The notes under the pieces: model-generated | Told to the model about the DNA's origin: nothing | Databases searched by the model: none | The model's input: only the letters and a program-made list of their open reading frames with translations | NCBI GenBank assembly: GCA_002498985.1 | Contig: DAJO01000016.1 | Coordinates: 1-6,876, forward strand | Direction: 5' to 3' | DNA from: Euryarchaeota archaeon UBA257 | GTDB taxonomy: Archaea; Thermoplasmatota; Poseidoniia; Poseidoniales; Thalassarchaeaceae | Length of the DNA stretch: 6,876 nt | Part shown: one piece after another, positions 1 through 5,564 of the stretch | How the letters are laid out: the number at the start of each line of letters is the position of its first letter | Numbering within the stretch: the first letter of the stretch is position 1 | Program-made: the position numbers and the translations under genes

Positions 1-1118
1 CCATATCCACTATCTTGAGCATTATGCTTTGTCCATTGATCTGGATAATTATGTTCCCATTGGCCTAATATTCCTCTAATTTCAAACCCTGCATCGATAT
101 AATCTTGATACCAATTTACTCCGATTGGCCCTCCAAATACTTGATGTGGATCAACATTCCAGTCTTGTAATCCTTGAACCCAATAGACACTTCCATTCCA
201 ATTTTCGAATGCTTTGTCAATATGGCTTCTTTCGTCATAATAATTTGACATATATGGATCTAGTTCTCCGGCACCGTAAGTAACAGGTCCTGCGAATAGT
301 CCCTCTACAATGTCTGGGCATACATTATCTAAATCATCCTCATTATAATCAACGGTGCTAGAAAAATAATTCATATGCATTACTTGGCTTCTAGCTTCTG
401 CACTACCATTTTTGTACAATAATGGATGTAAAGCTGTTGTACCAGATATTGGGACTATGGTCTTGAGATATTCGCTTCCTAAGGCTGCAGCTTCCCATTG
501 TGTTGCTCCTTCATAGGATTTACCATAAAGTCCGACATGACCGTTAGACCAGTTCTGTGAACCAAGCCATTCTACAGCATTATGAATTCCTAAACCTTCT
601 CCTGCACCACGATAGTCAAAGCATCCACTGGAAAGTTCAGTGCCGAATACTGCTACCTGAGCGAAAGCATATCCATGAGGAACAAAATTTTCGAAAATGA
701 ACTCGCCTCGACCTGCGCTTACAATATTGGTTGGAGTCGATTCATCTCCTTGCGTGCCATATGAGAAATAAGGGCTAATTACTGCAATTACAGGAACTTG
801 TTCTCCCTCCAAAGTATTGCTTGGAAGCCAATACGAAAGATGCACTTCTGATGTGTCGGGACCTGTTTCCCAGATTTCAGAGGTATCTACTTCGATGAAG
901 GCTTCTTGCACATCAAGGGAATAATATGGTCCTTGTTCCAAAGTGTAAGAAAATGTGTGATTATCTTGCCAGGCGAGAGTATGTCTATCATAAATGGATG
1001 GATATTCGCCCTCTTCTGGTATCTTATCGGATGTTGAAGTGTCTGAAAATATACAACCTGACATACTGACTAATACGAAAATTAATGCGATGGAGAGCGC
1101 ATGTAGACGATTAGCCAT
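1..1118 (-). CDS. Secreted lipoprotein peptidase, S15 / X-Pro dipeptidyl-peptidase (PepX/CocE) type, 3'-truncated by window edge
   Basis: An open frame of 372 codons runs without a stop from an ATG at 1118-1116 to the left edge, so the C-terminus is missing. The start gives a short basic N-terminus, a hydrophobic stretch (about 7-19) and a lipobox MSGC (19-22), predicting export and lipid anchoring at Cys22. The alpha/beta-hydrolase triad of family S15 is visible: nucleophile Ser201 in GKSYEG (199-204), Asp319 in GLQDWNV (316-322) and His356 in QWEHNYP (353-359). SSGCFDYRG (163-171) resembles the conserved region before the nucleophile in PepX proteins. Family members cleave Xaa-Pro dipeptides or hydrolyse esters and amides; GLQDWNV is closer to PepX than to cocaine esterase, but the substrate is inferred. 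The missing end should hold the beta-sandwich (jelly-roll) domain. No Shine-Dalgarno sequence precedes the ATG. The gene diverges from the MFS transporter across 66 bp. Confidence 0.88.
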   Translation of the reverse strand, partial: MANRLHALSIALIFVLVSMSGCIFSDTSTSDKIPEEGEYPSIYDRHTLAWQDNHTFSYTLEQGPYYSLDVQEAFIEVDTSEIWETGPDTSEVHLSYWLPSNTLEGEQVPVIAVISPYFSYGTQGDESTPTNIVSAGRGEFIFENFVPHGYAFAQVAVFGTELSSGCFDYRGAGEGLGIHNAVEWLGSQNWSNGHVGLYGKSYEGATQWEAAALGSEYLKTIVPISGTTALHPLLYKNGSAEARSQVMHMNYFSSTVDYNEDDLDNVCPDIVEGLFAGPVTYGAGELDPYMSNYYDERSHIDKAFENWNGSVYWVQGLQDWNVDPHQVFGGPIGVNWYQDYIDAGFEIRGILGQWEHNYPDQWTKHNAQDSGY

Positions 1119-1184
1119 GGTTATCGGGAGTGGTTTTGATATTGTAACCTATGTTTTGAAAAGTATCTATTTATCCGTAATGTT
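1119..1184. promoter_or_regulatory. Divergent intergenic region carrying promoters for the S15 peptidase and the MFS gene
   Basis: These 66 bp separate two divergent start codons and must hold both promoters. Neither start has a Shine-Dalgarno sequence, which suggests leaderless or short-leader transcripts. An AT-rich element at 1164-1174 (TATCTATTTAT; minus strand ATAAATAGATA) could be a TATA-like box for the minus-strand gene, about 50 bp before its ATG. For the plus-strand gene, TTTTGATATTG near 1134-1144 is a weak candidate. Neither has been shown to work. Confidence 0.35.
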
Positions 1185-2711
1185 ATGAGCGAGAATATTG
1201 GGCATGAGAAAAGATGGCTTATACTTGGAATTATGAGTCTAAGCCTAGTTATCGTGATGTTAAATAATGTTACTTTGAATGTAGCATTACCTGAAATGTC
1301 TAAAGATTTGCAGGCTGATAATAGTGATTTACAATGGATTGTTGATTCTTATGCTCTAATCTTTGGAGGTATGCTATTAGTTATGGGCGCATTAGGAGAT
1401 CGGTTCGGGAGAAAAAGAGCTTTACAATTGGGATTAATACTACTAGGAGCTGCTTCTGCTGCTGCAGCATTCTATGCTGATTCATCAAATGATGTAATTA
1501 TGGCTAGAGCGGCTATGGGGTTTGGGGCAGCCTTAGTTATGCCCGCTACTCTATCTATTGTGATTGTAGTTTTTCCTAGAGAAGAGCGAGGAAGGGCAAT
1601 TGGGATATGGACGATGATGGCTGGTATCGGGGCTCCAATCGGATTACTAGTTGGAGGTTGGGCTGTAGAGAATTATGATTGGCAAATGGTATTCCTGATT
1701 AATGTCCCAATAATCTTACTGGCCCTAATATTAGGACTGGTTTTTGTCCCAAACTCAAAAGACAGTAAAAAAACTCCATTAGACCCTATGGGTGCATTTT
1801 TGTCAGTAGCTGCTCTTGGAACCGTTTTGTATGCAATAATCGAAGCCCCTACACTAGGTTGGACTAGTCCTGAAATTCTAACTATTAGCGCATTAGCAAT
1901 TATTATGACTTATTTATTTGTAAATTGGGAAAGGAAAGTCGAGTACCCGATGTTGCCAATTGGATTTTTTAAATTCAAAGGTTTCTCTTTAGGGTTAATT
2001 GCAATAATGTTGGCTTCATTCGTAATGTTCTCTTTCATGTTTACACAAATGTTGCATTTCCAACTAGTAAGAGGTCATACTGCTCTTGAAGCCGCAGTTA
2101 GATTTCTTCCACTACCATTAGGATTAATGCCTGCTGCTGCAAATAGTGATAGGTTATCTGCTAAATTTGGAAGTAACAATGTTATCTCTGTGGGGTTGGT
2201 ATTGATGACAATTGCAATGGCCATATTCACTACTGTTGAAATTGATTCAGAATATATCCGGTTAGCGAGTATTTTCTTATTACTCGGATTTGGAATGGGA
2301 TTAACTTTGGCTCCTGCCACAACAGTAGTAATGGATTCTGTACCATCAGATAAAGCAGGCGTAGGCAGTGCCACAAATGATGCAAGTAGAGAGGTTGGTG
2401 GAGCCCTGGGGATAGCCATTGGTGGTAGCGTTTTGAATGAATACTATCAAAGAAATATGATCATACCTGATGGATTAGATTTGGGTACTGTTCCACTGGA
2501 GTCGTTTCCGGCCGCAATGCAAATCGGGGCGGAGATGTTAGAGAATGGCAATATGTTAGGCGCGGCTTTGATTGAAAATGCACAACTAGCATTTATGGAG
2601 GGCATGATTGCTTCAGCGACAGTAATGGGAATAATTGCTATGTTGAATGCTATTTTGGTTAAATTATACATGCCTAGGAAAGCAATCAACATGTCCATAG
2701 AAGAAGAATGA
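1185..2711 (+). CDS. MFS drug:H+ antiporter, DHA2 (EmrB/QacA-like, 14 TM) family
   Basis: This 508-residue polytopic membrane protein has the length and hydrophobicity profile of 14-TM DHA2 exporters, which use the proton gradient to expel amphipathic compounds. The family landmarks appear in order. The TM1 motif ends NVALP (32-36), followed by LQWIVDSYAL (49-58) at TM2. Motif A is intact as GDRFGRKRAL (71-80). A motif-C-like stretch GIGAPIGLLVGG (147-158) is followed by FLINVP (170-175). The C-terminal half has a degenerate second motif A (SDRLSAKFG, 321-329) and the DHA2 signature AGVGSATNDASREVGGALG (391-409). A long extracytoplasmic loop (about 421-465) precedes the last helix. The TM1 motif is odd: it reads LNNVTLNVALP, with Asn27 where most relatives have Asp. 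The ATG at 1185 has no Shine-Dalgarno sequence. The stop directly abuts the stop of the opposing pseudouridine synthase. The substrate cannot be told from sequence. Confidence 0.92.
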   Translation: MSENIGHEKRWLILGIMSLSLVIVMLNNVTLNVALPEMSKDLQADNSDLQWIVDSYALIFGGMLLVMGALGDRFGRKRALQLGLILLGAASAAAAFYADSSNDVIMARAAMGFGAALVMPATLSIVIVVFPREERGRAIGIWTMMAGIGAPIGLLVGGWAVENYDWQMVFLINVPIILLALILGLVFVPNSKDSKKTPLDPMGAFLSVAALGTVLYAIIEAPTLGWTSPEILTISALAIIMTYLFVNWERKVEYPMLPIGFFKFKGFSLGLIAIMLASFVMFSFMFTQMLHFQLVRGHTALEAAVRFLPLPLGLMPAAANSDRLSAKFGSNNVISVGLVLMTIAMAIFTTVEIDSEYIRLASIFLLLGFGMGLTLAPATTVVMDSVPSDKAGVGSATNDASREVGGALGIAIGGSVLNEYYQRNMIIPDGLDLGTVPLESFPAAMQIGAEMLENGNMLGAALIENAQLAFMEGMIASATVMGIIAMLNAILVKLYMPRKAINMSIEEE

Positions 2712-3608
2712 TTACCCTAAACGTCTTTTCAATTCGGAAATCAATTGTCTAGGTATTGGGCTTTCGACTTTCATTAATTTACCATTAGGATGCATGAAGC
2801 CGAGAGATGTGGCGTGTAAACAGAGTCTGTTAATACTAGCTTTACCGAATCCATGCCTCGTATCTCCAATTACCGGACAGCCCAGGTTTGCCATATGAAG
2901 ACGAATCTGTGCGCGGCGACCAGTGTCTATCTTGATTCGGATCAAGCTATGCTCAGGCCCTGTGTCTTCTAACCACCAATTAGTAATTGCTGATTTACCG
3001 GCACGACGTCCTTCGGGAACAAGTCTCATTCTCTTGTCTTTCATTTCCTGGATACGACCTGTTTCAACACCTGAATTAGTAGGTGGTTTGCGATGAACTA
3101 CAGCATGATATATTCGTTCAATGGAGCGGTCTTTGAATTGTTCTTGTAACATATCACGGATTTCTGTTGAACGCGCGAAAATTAAGCACCCTGATGTTTC
3201 TCTATCCAATCTATGAACAAGATGGGCTCTAGTGTTTCCATTTTCCCAAGCCCAAGCAAAAACTCGGGAAAACATAGTATCTGCCTCTCCTCGATCGGTC
3301 GCTACTGAAAGAAGGCCGGCTGGTTTATTGACAACAATTATTGATTTGTCCGAATATACCACTTCAGGTTCAGGGATTGTAGTTTTATATTTGCCAACTG
3401 TTTCATTACCATCTGATTTAGAAAGGACCGTAATGGTAGTGCCAGGAGAAATTATTTTATTTCCTTTACTAACTTTGACTCCATCTGCTATTACGCGCCC
3501 ATGATCGACCATTCTTCGAAGTGAATTCTTTTTTGCGTTCGGATGTAATAATGACAGAATCTCAATCACAGTTGCTTCTTCTTCGACCGTGATGTTTGGG
3601 TCTGACAT
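2712..3608 (-). CDS. RluA-family RNA pseudouridine synthase with S4-like N-terminal domain
   Basis: This 298-residue enzyme should convert a specific uridine in rRNA or tRNA to pseudouridine. Residues about 8-65 resemble an S4 RNA-binding domain (LRRMVDHGRVIADG at 30-43, then a basic turn and PGTTITV at 55-61). The catalytic domain starts at VVYSDKSIIVVNKPAGLLS (83-101). The family motif HRLDRETSG (132-140) carries the catalytic Asp135. Further conserved blocks are TGRRAQIRLHMANLGCPVIGD (from 229) and RLCLHATSLGFMHP (261-274). The length matches RluA/RluC/RluD proteins; the exact target base is not predictable. It appears to be transcribed alone, divergent from the small membrane protein cluster. 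The ATG at 3608 lacks a Shine-Dalgarno sequence, and the ATG 13 nt upstream is out of frame. The family is mainly bacterial, so in an archaeal host it would suggest ancient transfer. Confidence 0.93.
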   Translation of the reverse strand: MSDPNITVEEEATVIEILSLLHPNAKKNSLRRMVDHGRVIADGVKVSKGNKIISPGTTITVLSKSDGNETVGKYKTTIPEPEVVYSDKSIIVVNKPAGLLSVATDRGEADTMFSRVFAWAWENGNTRAHLVHRLDRETSGCLIFARSTEIRDMLQEQFKDRSIERIYHAVVHRKPPTNSGVETGRIQEMKDKRMRLVPEGRRAGKSAITNWWLEDTGPEHSLIRIKIDTGRRAQIRLHMANLGCPVIGDTRHGFGKASINRLCLHATSLGFMHPNGKLMKVESPIPRQLISELKRRLG

Positions 3609-3659
3609 AGTCTTGGGGCATGGTTCAAGCCATTCAAGTTTCTTAATTTGTTATTGGAT

Positions 3660-3678
3660 ATATAGAAAATATCTATAT
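3660..3678. promoter_or_regulatory. AT-rich inverted repeat, candidate divergent TATA/operator region
   Basis: The arms ATATAG (3660-3665) and CTATAT (3673-3678) are perfect inverted repeats around a 7-bp AT spacer, in the 128-bp gap between the divergent pseudouridine synthase and the small membrane protein cluster. Each arm could be a TATA-like box for the gene it faces: the right arm lies about 60 bp before the ATG at 3737, the left arm about 50 bp before the ATG at 3608. A symmetric binding site for a regulator is an alternative. This rests on position and composition only. Confidence 0.35.
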
Positions 3679-3703
3679 GCCTAACGTTCAAATGAAAGAT
3701 TGA

Positions 3704-3719
3704 GAGTGTATTGACACTC
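3704..3719 (+). promoter_or_regulatory. Small perfect hairpin in the putative leader of the membrane protein cluster
   Basis: GAGTGT (3704-3709) and ACACTC (3714-3719) are perfectly complementary arms around a 4-nt ATTG loop. The element ends three bases before the ribosome-binding site of the gene at 3737. If transcription starts about 25 bp after the AT-rich element, this sits at or just after the start site. It could be a leader hairpin tuning translation or an operator dyad. No U-tract follows, so it is not a typical intrinsic terminator. Confidence 0.3.
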
Positions 3720-3722
3720 ATG

Positions 3723-3730
3723 AAGGAGAT
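3723..3730 (+). promoter_or_regulatory. Strong Shine-Dalgarno site of the first small membrane protein gene
   Basis: AAGGAGAT lies six bases before the ATG at 3737, with its GGAG core at 3725-3728, a near-ideal arrangement. It fixes the start codon. It contrasts with the peptidase, transporter, pseudouridine synthase and methyltransferase genes, which have no recognisable site. Confidence 0.75.
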
Positions 3731-3736
3731 TTAATT

Positions 3737-4141
3737 ATGGACGCAAAGACAATATTTCAACCAAAAATATGGTATATCATTTGTGGAGCAATGGCTTTGA
3801 TTGGTGGTATCGAGAACAATATAAATGCCGAAAGTTGGGCGGATAGTGCCTGGGGTGCCGATGGAGTAAACGACCAGAGTATTGCTATGGAGAAGCTCTT
3901 TGGATTGTTCATGGCCGGCTTTGGAGCAATGGGGTTAGCATGTGCGTTTGTCTTGAGTGGTTCTTCCCAAGCTAAATTTGCTATGGCAAACGGCAGCATA
4001 ATGATGGCGTTTTTCTTAGTCATGTTTGTTGTGCTTGGCGATACTGGATACGAAATGCCCGGAGTTGTCTGGTTGGTTCCTCCATTCCTATTTTTAGGCG
4101 GATTAACTACAGCAGGATATTTACATAAGGATGGTGAATAA
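3737..4141 (+). CDS. Small four-TM membrane protein, cluster gene 1 (unknown function)
   Basis: I do not recognise a family for this 134-residue protein. Four hydrophobic segments are visible at about 11-27, 54-74, 82-100 and 109-129. They are joined by an acidic, Trp-containing first loop (about 28-52) and a short Gly/Asp turn (GDTGYEMPG, 101-109). There is no cleavable signal peptide and no catalytic or metal-binding motif. The N-terminal segment PKIWYIICGAMALIGG (9-24) aligns with residues 10-25 of the next gene, with P, K, W, I, I and G shared, suggesting duplication. The start is set by a strong Shine-Dalgarno site. The stop TAA at 4139-4141 immediately precedes the ATG of the next gene at 4143, so the genes are probably co-transcribed and coupled. 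It is probably an integral membrane protein; a transporter, sensor or membrane-stress role cannot be told apart. Confidence 0.75.
   Translation: MDAKTIFQPKIWYIICGAMALIGGIENNINAESWADSAWGADGVNDQSIAMEKLFGLFMAGFGAMGLACAFVLSGSSQAKFAMANGSIMMAFFLVMFVVLGDTGYEMPGVVWLVPPFLFLGGLTTAGYLHKDGE
4133..4137 (+). promoter_or_regulatory. Shine-Dalgarno-like GGTGA supporting the 4143 start
   Basis: GGTGA lies inside the end of cluster gene 1, five bases before the ATG at 4143. It matches the anti-Shine-Dalgarno core. It favours 4143 over the upstream in-frame ATG at 4131, which would overlap the preceding gene by 11 bases. Confidence 0.4.
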
Positions 4142-4142
4142 T

Positions 4143-4514
4143 ATGGATTTCAAAAAAGAACTACAAAACCCTAAATGGTGGCTAATAATTACCGCTCTAG
4201 TACATACATTCGTCGGGGTACTGTTCCAAATGGATCCGGACAACGACAATGAGCTAATGGTATCTGGAATATTTCTAATTATTCCTGTTATCATGTTCTA
4301 TGCAGCATTCATGATTGAAGGTCGAGATAGGGCTAGATTGACTGCAGTAGTTGCAGGACCTATTTTTGTATGGTTCGTTTTATGTATTGCATTGGGGCTT
4401 GAGATAACATATACTACGGATGCTGTCTCATGGGAATTTTCTGATAATGTACCTCCTCTTGTCTTCTGGGGCATGACTGCTCTAACAGGCGTACTGGGTT
4501 GGAATTCCGAGTAG
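4143..4514 (+). CDS. Small four-TM membrane protein, cluster gene 2 (unknown function)
   Basis: This is a 123-residue protein with no family I can name. Hydrophobic segments lie at about 12-30, 38-58, 67-86 and 103-120, with a very acidic loop after the first (DPDNDNE, 31-37) and a basic turn after the second (EGRDRAR, 59-65). The architecture, length and N-terminal P-K-x-W-x-I-I pattern parallel cluster gene 1. I chose the ATG at 4143 rather than the in-frame ATG at 4131 (127 residues). With 4143, all three cluster proteins begin Met-Asp, the gene starts one base after the previous stop, and GGTGA is correctly spaced. The next gene starts eight bases after the stop at 4514. The loop charges suggest the acidic first loop is outside and the basic turn inside. 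This is an inference from the positive-inside rule. Confidence 0.72.
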   Translation: MDFKKELQNPKWWLIITALVHTFVGVLFQMDPDNDNELMVSGIFLIIPVIMFYAAFMIEGRDRARLTAVVAGPIFVWFVLCIALGLEITYTTDAVSWEFSDNVPPLVFWGMTALTGVLGWNSE

Positions 4515-4521
4515 CGATAAT

Positions 4522-4902
4522 ATGGACACGATAGGTTTTCTCAAAGATATTCGTAATGCAACTATTGCTAACTCGGCTATTCTAATCTTCCACATATGGG
4601 TTGCCTTCGAATTTGAAGGTATGGGCTTCCTTGTAATGGTGATTATTCTTGGAGCAATCGTTGCCGGGGCATACTATACTAAGGGTAAGATTGGTGCCGC
4701 TCTTCTAGCTTTGCCAACACTTGGCTACATTCTATTGACCCCGGAATTAGTGAGCGCCTTGACCGAAGACCCTGGAATTATGGAATACATTCTGATTCCA
4801 TTTTGGTGGGCAACTACGATTATGAACTGTTTTGTGATTTATGCTGAAGCAACGGGAAATAGTAAATACGCAAAGGCATCTAATTCTCTTTTAGAAGAAT
4901 AG
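4522..4902 (+). CDS. Small four-TM membrane protein, cluster gene 3 (unknown function)
   Basis: This 126-residue protein has four hydrophobic segments, at about 15-31, 33-52, 57-74 and 88-109. A short basic turn (YYTKGKIG, 51-58) lies between the second and third, and an acidic loop (ALTEDPG, 79-85) precedes the fourth. The C-terminal tail is hydrophilic (about 110-126). It shares size, four-segment layout and the Met-Asp start with the two genes before it, but I see no convincing residue-level match, so common ancestry is less certain. The start at 4522 follows the previous stop by seven bases and has no good Shine-Dalgarno sequence; translation may be coupled to the upstream gene. Its stop lies 10 bp from the stop of the opposing methyltransferase. 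No catalytic motif is visible and the function is unknown. Confidence 0.7.
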   Translation: MDTIGFLKDIRNATIANSAILIFHIWVAFEFEGMGFLVMVIILGAIVAGAYYTKGKIGAALLALPTLGYILLTPELVSALTEDPGIMEYILIPFWWATTIMNCFVIYAEATGNSKYAKASNSLLEE

Positions 4903-4912
4903 ATTGAGAATT

Positions 4913-5524
4913 TCAAGGCTTTCGACCAGAGATTGCTAAAGTGCCCACAAATCCTAACTTGAGTCCTACTCGTCGTGTTTCAACATCAGTGAATCCGGCA
5001 TCAACCATACCTTGTCTCCATTGTTCTTCACTCAGTGTTGTCATATGTACATTGAGAGATTCTGGCCAATCGTGACTTTCTACATTCTCCAAATAATGGT
5101 CAACTCCTGCAATTAGAACCCCTTTATCATTTAGCCATTCGTTGAAGAAGATTTTCAACATTTCTAAAGGGTCTTTCAGGTAATATAGAAATTCCATTGA
5201 ATGTATTAAATCAAACTTCTGTGAAGGGGCCCACTCTGGAAGTTTTGCTAAATGGAATTCTCCTCCCTTTTGTTTTGCCTTGGTAATCATTTCAATTGAA
5301 CCGTCAATTCCGACTACCTTACTACAATTATCATTTGATTGTAATTTACGGCACACCCAACCGTTTCCACAACCCACATCTATCGCTGAAAATGGTCCTA
5401 CAAGCATTGGAATTGCAATATTTAACATTTCATTGACTGAATTTGCGTGTCCACTTTCCATTCCCTCATCTCTATTTTTTAGAGCCCATTCAGAGAATAA
5501 TTCTGTGGCATCACGAGTTGTCAT
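4913..5524 (-). CDS. Class I SAM-dependent methyltransferase (substrate unknown)
   Basis: This 203-residue protein has a Rossmann-like methyltransferase core. Motif I is AIDVGCGNG (47-55), the glycine-rich loop that holds S-adenosylmethionine. The acidic residue expected to bind the ribose ends strand 2 as VGIDG (71-75, Asp74). The motif III-IV region reads FDLIHSMEFLYYLKDP (104-119), like UbiE/Methyltransf_11 proteins, where strand 4 is followed by a leucine- or tyrosine-rich helix start. Residues 1-45 form a mostly helical N-terminal cap, and about 160-203 the usual C-terminal strands. Nothing in the sequence fixes the substrate; small molecule, lipid or protein are all possible. It lies 40 bp downstream of purQ on the same strand and may be read from the purine operon or from its own promoter. 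The ATG at 5524 lacks a Shine-Dalgarno sequence. Confidence 0.88.
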   Translation of the reverse strand: MTTRDATELFSEWALKNRDEGMESGHANSVNEMLNIAIPMLVGPFSAIDVGCGNGWVCRKLQSNDNCSKVVGIDGSIEMITKAKQKGGEFHLAKLPEWAPSQKFDLIHSMEFLYYLKDPLEMLKIFFNEWLNDKGVLIAGVDHYLENVESHDWPESLNVHMTTLSEEQWRQGMVDAGFTDVETRRVGLKLGFVGTLAISGRKP

Positions 5525-5534
5525 AATAATGCCG

Positions 5535-5546
5535 ATAGATATCTAT
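5535..5546. promoter_or_regulatory. 12-bp perfect palindrome upstream of the methyltransferase
   Basis: ATAGATATCTAT is perfectly self-complementary and fills the centre of the 40-bp gap between the purQ stop and the methyltransferase ATG, 11 bp from that start. On the minus strand it could be a TATA-like element giving an almost leaderless transcript, or a dyad bound by a regulator. A chance AT palindrome is possible. Confidence 0.3.
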
Positions 5547-5564
5547 TGGATGAAGATTTTCATT

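Noticed and set aside
994..1188. Plus-strand open frame of 64 codons
   Set aside because: It overlaps the N-terminal coding part of the minus-strand peptidase and runs into the MFS start. It has no family resemblance or ribosome-binding site, so it is a shadow frame.
2075..2698. Two minus-strand open frames (2075-2419 and 2447-2698) inside the MFS gene
   Set aside because: Both are antisense to a clearly conserved DHA2 transporter, and their composition reflects the complement of membrane-protein codons.
3232..3504. Plus-strand open frame of 90 codons inside the pseudouridine synthase gene
   Set aside because: The minus-strand protein carries full RluA motifs across this stretch; the plus-strand frame shows no recognisable domain.
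3704..3719. Hairpin as an intrinsic terminator
   Set aside because: The stem has only six pairs and is followed by a Shine-Dalgarno site rather than a T-rich tract.
3757..4023. Minus-strand open frame of 88 codons opposite cluster gene 1
   Set aside because: The plus-strand frame has a strong Shine-Dalgarno site and fits the operon. The antisense frame has neither and is also hydrophobic only because its complement is.
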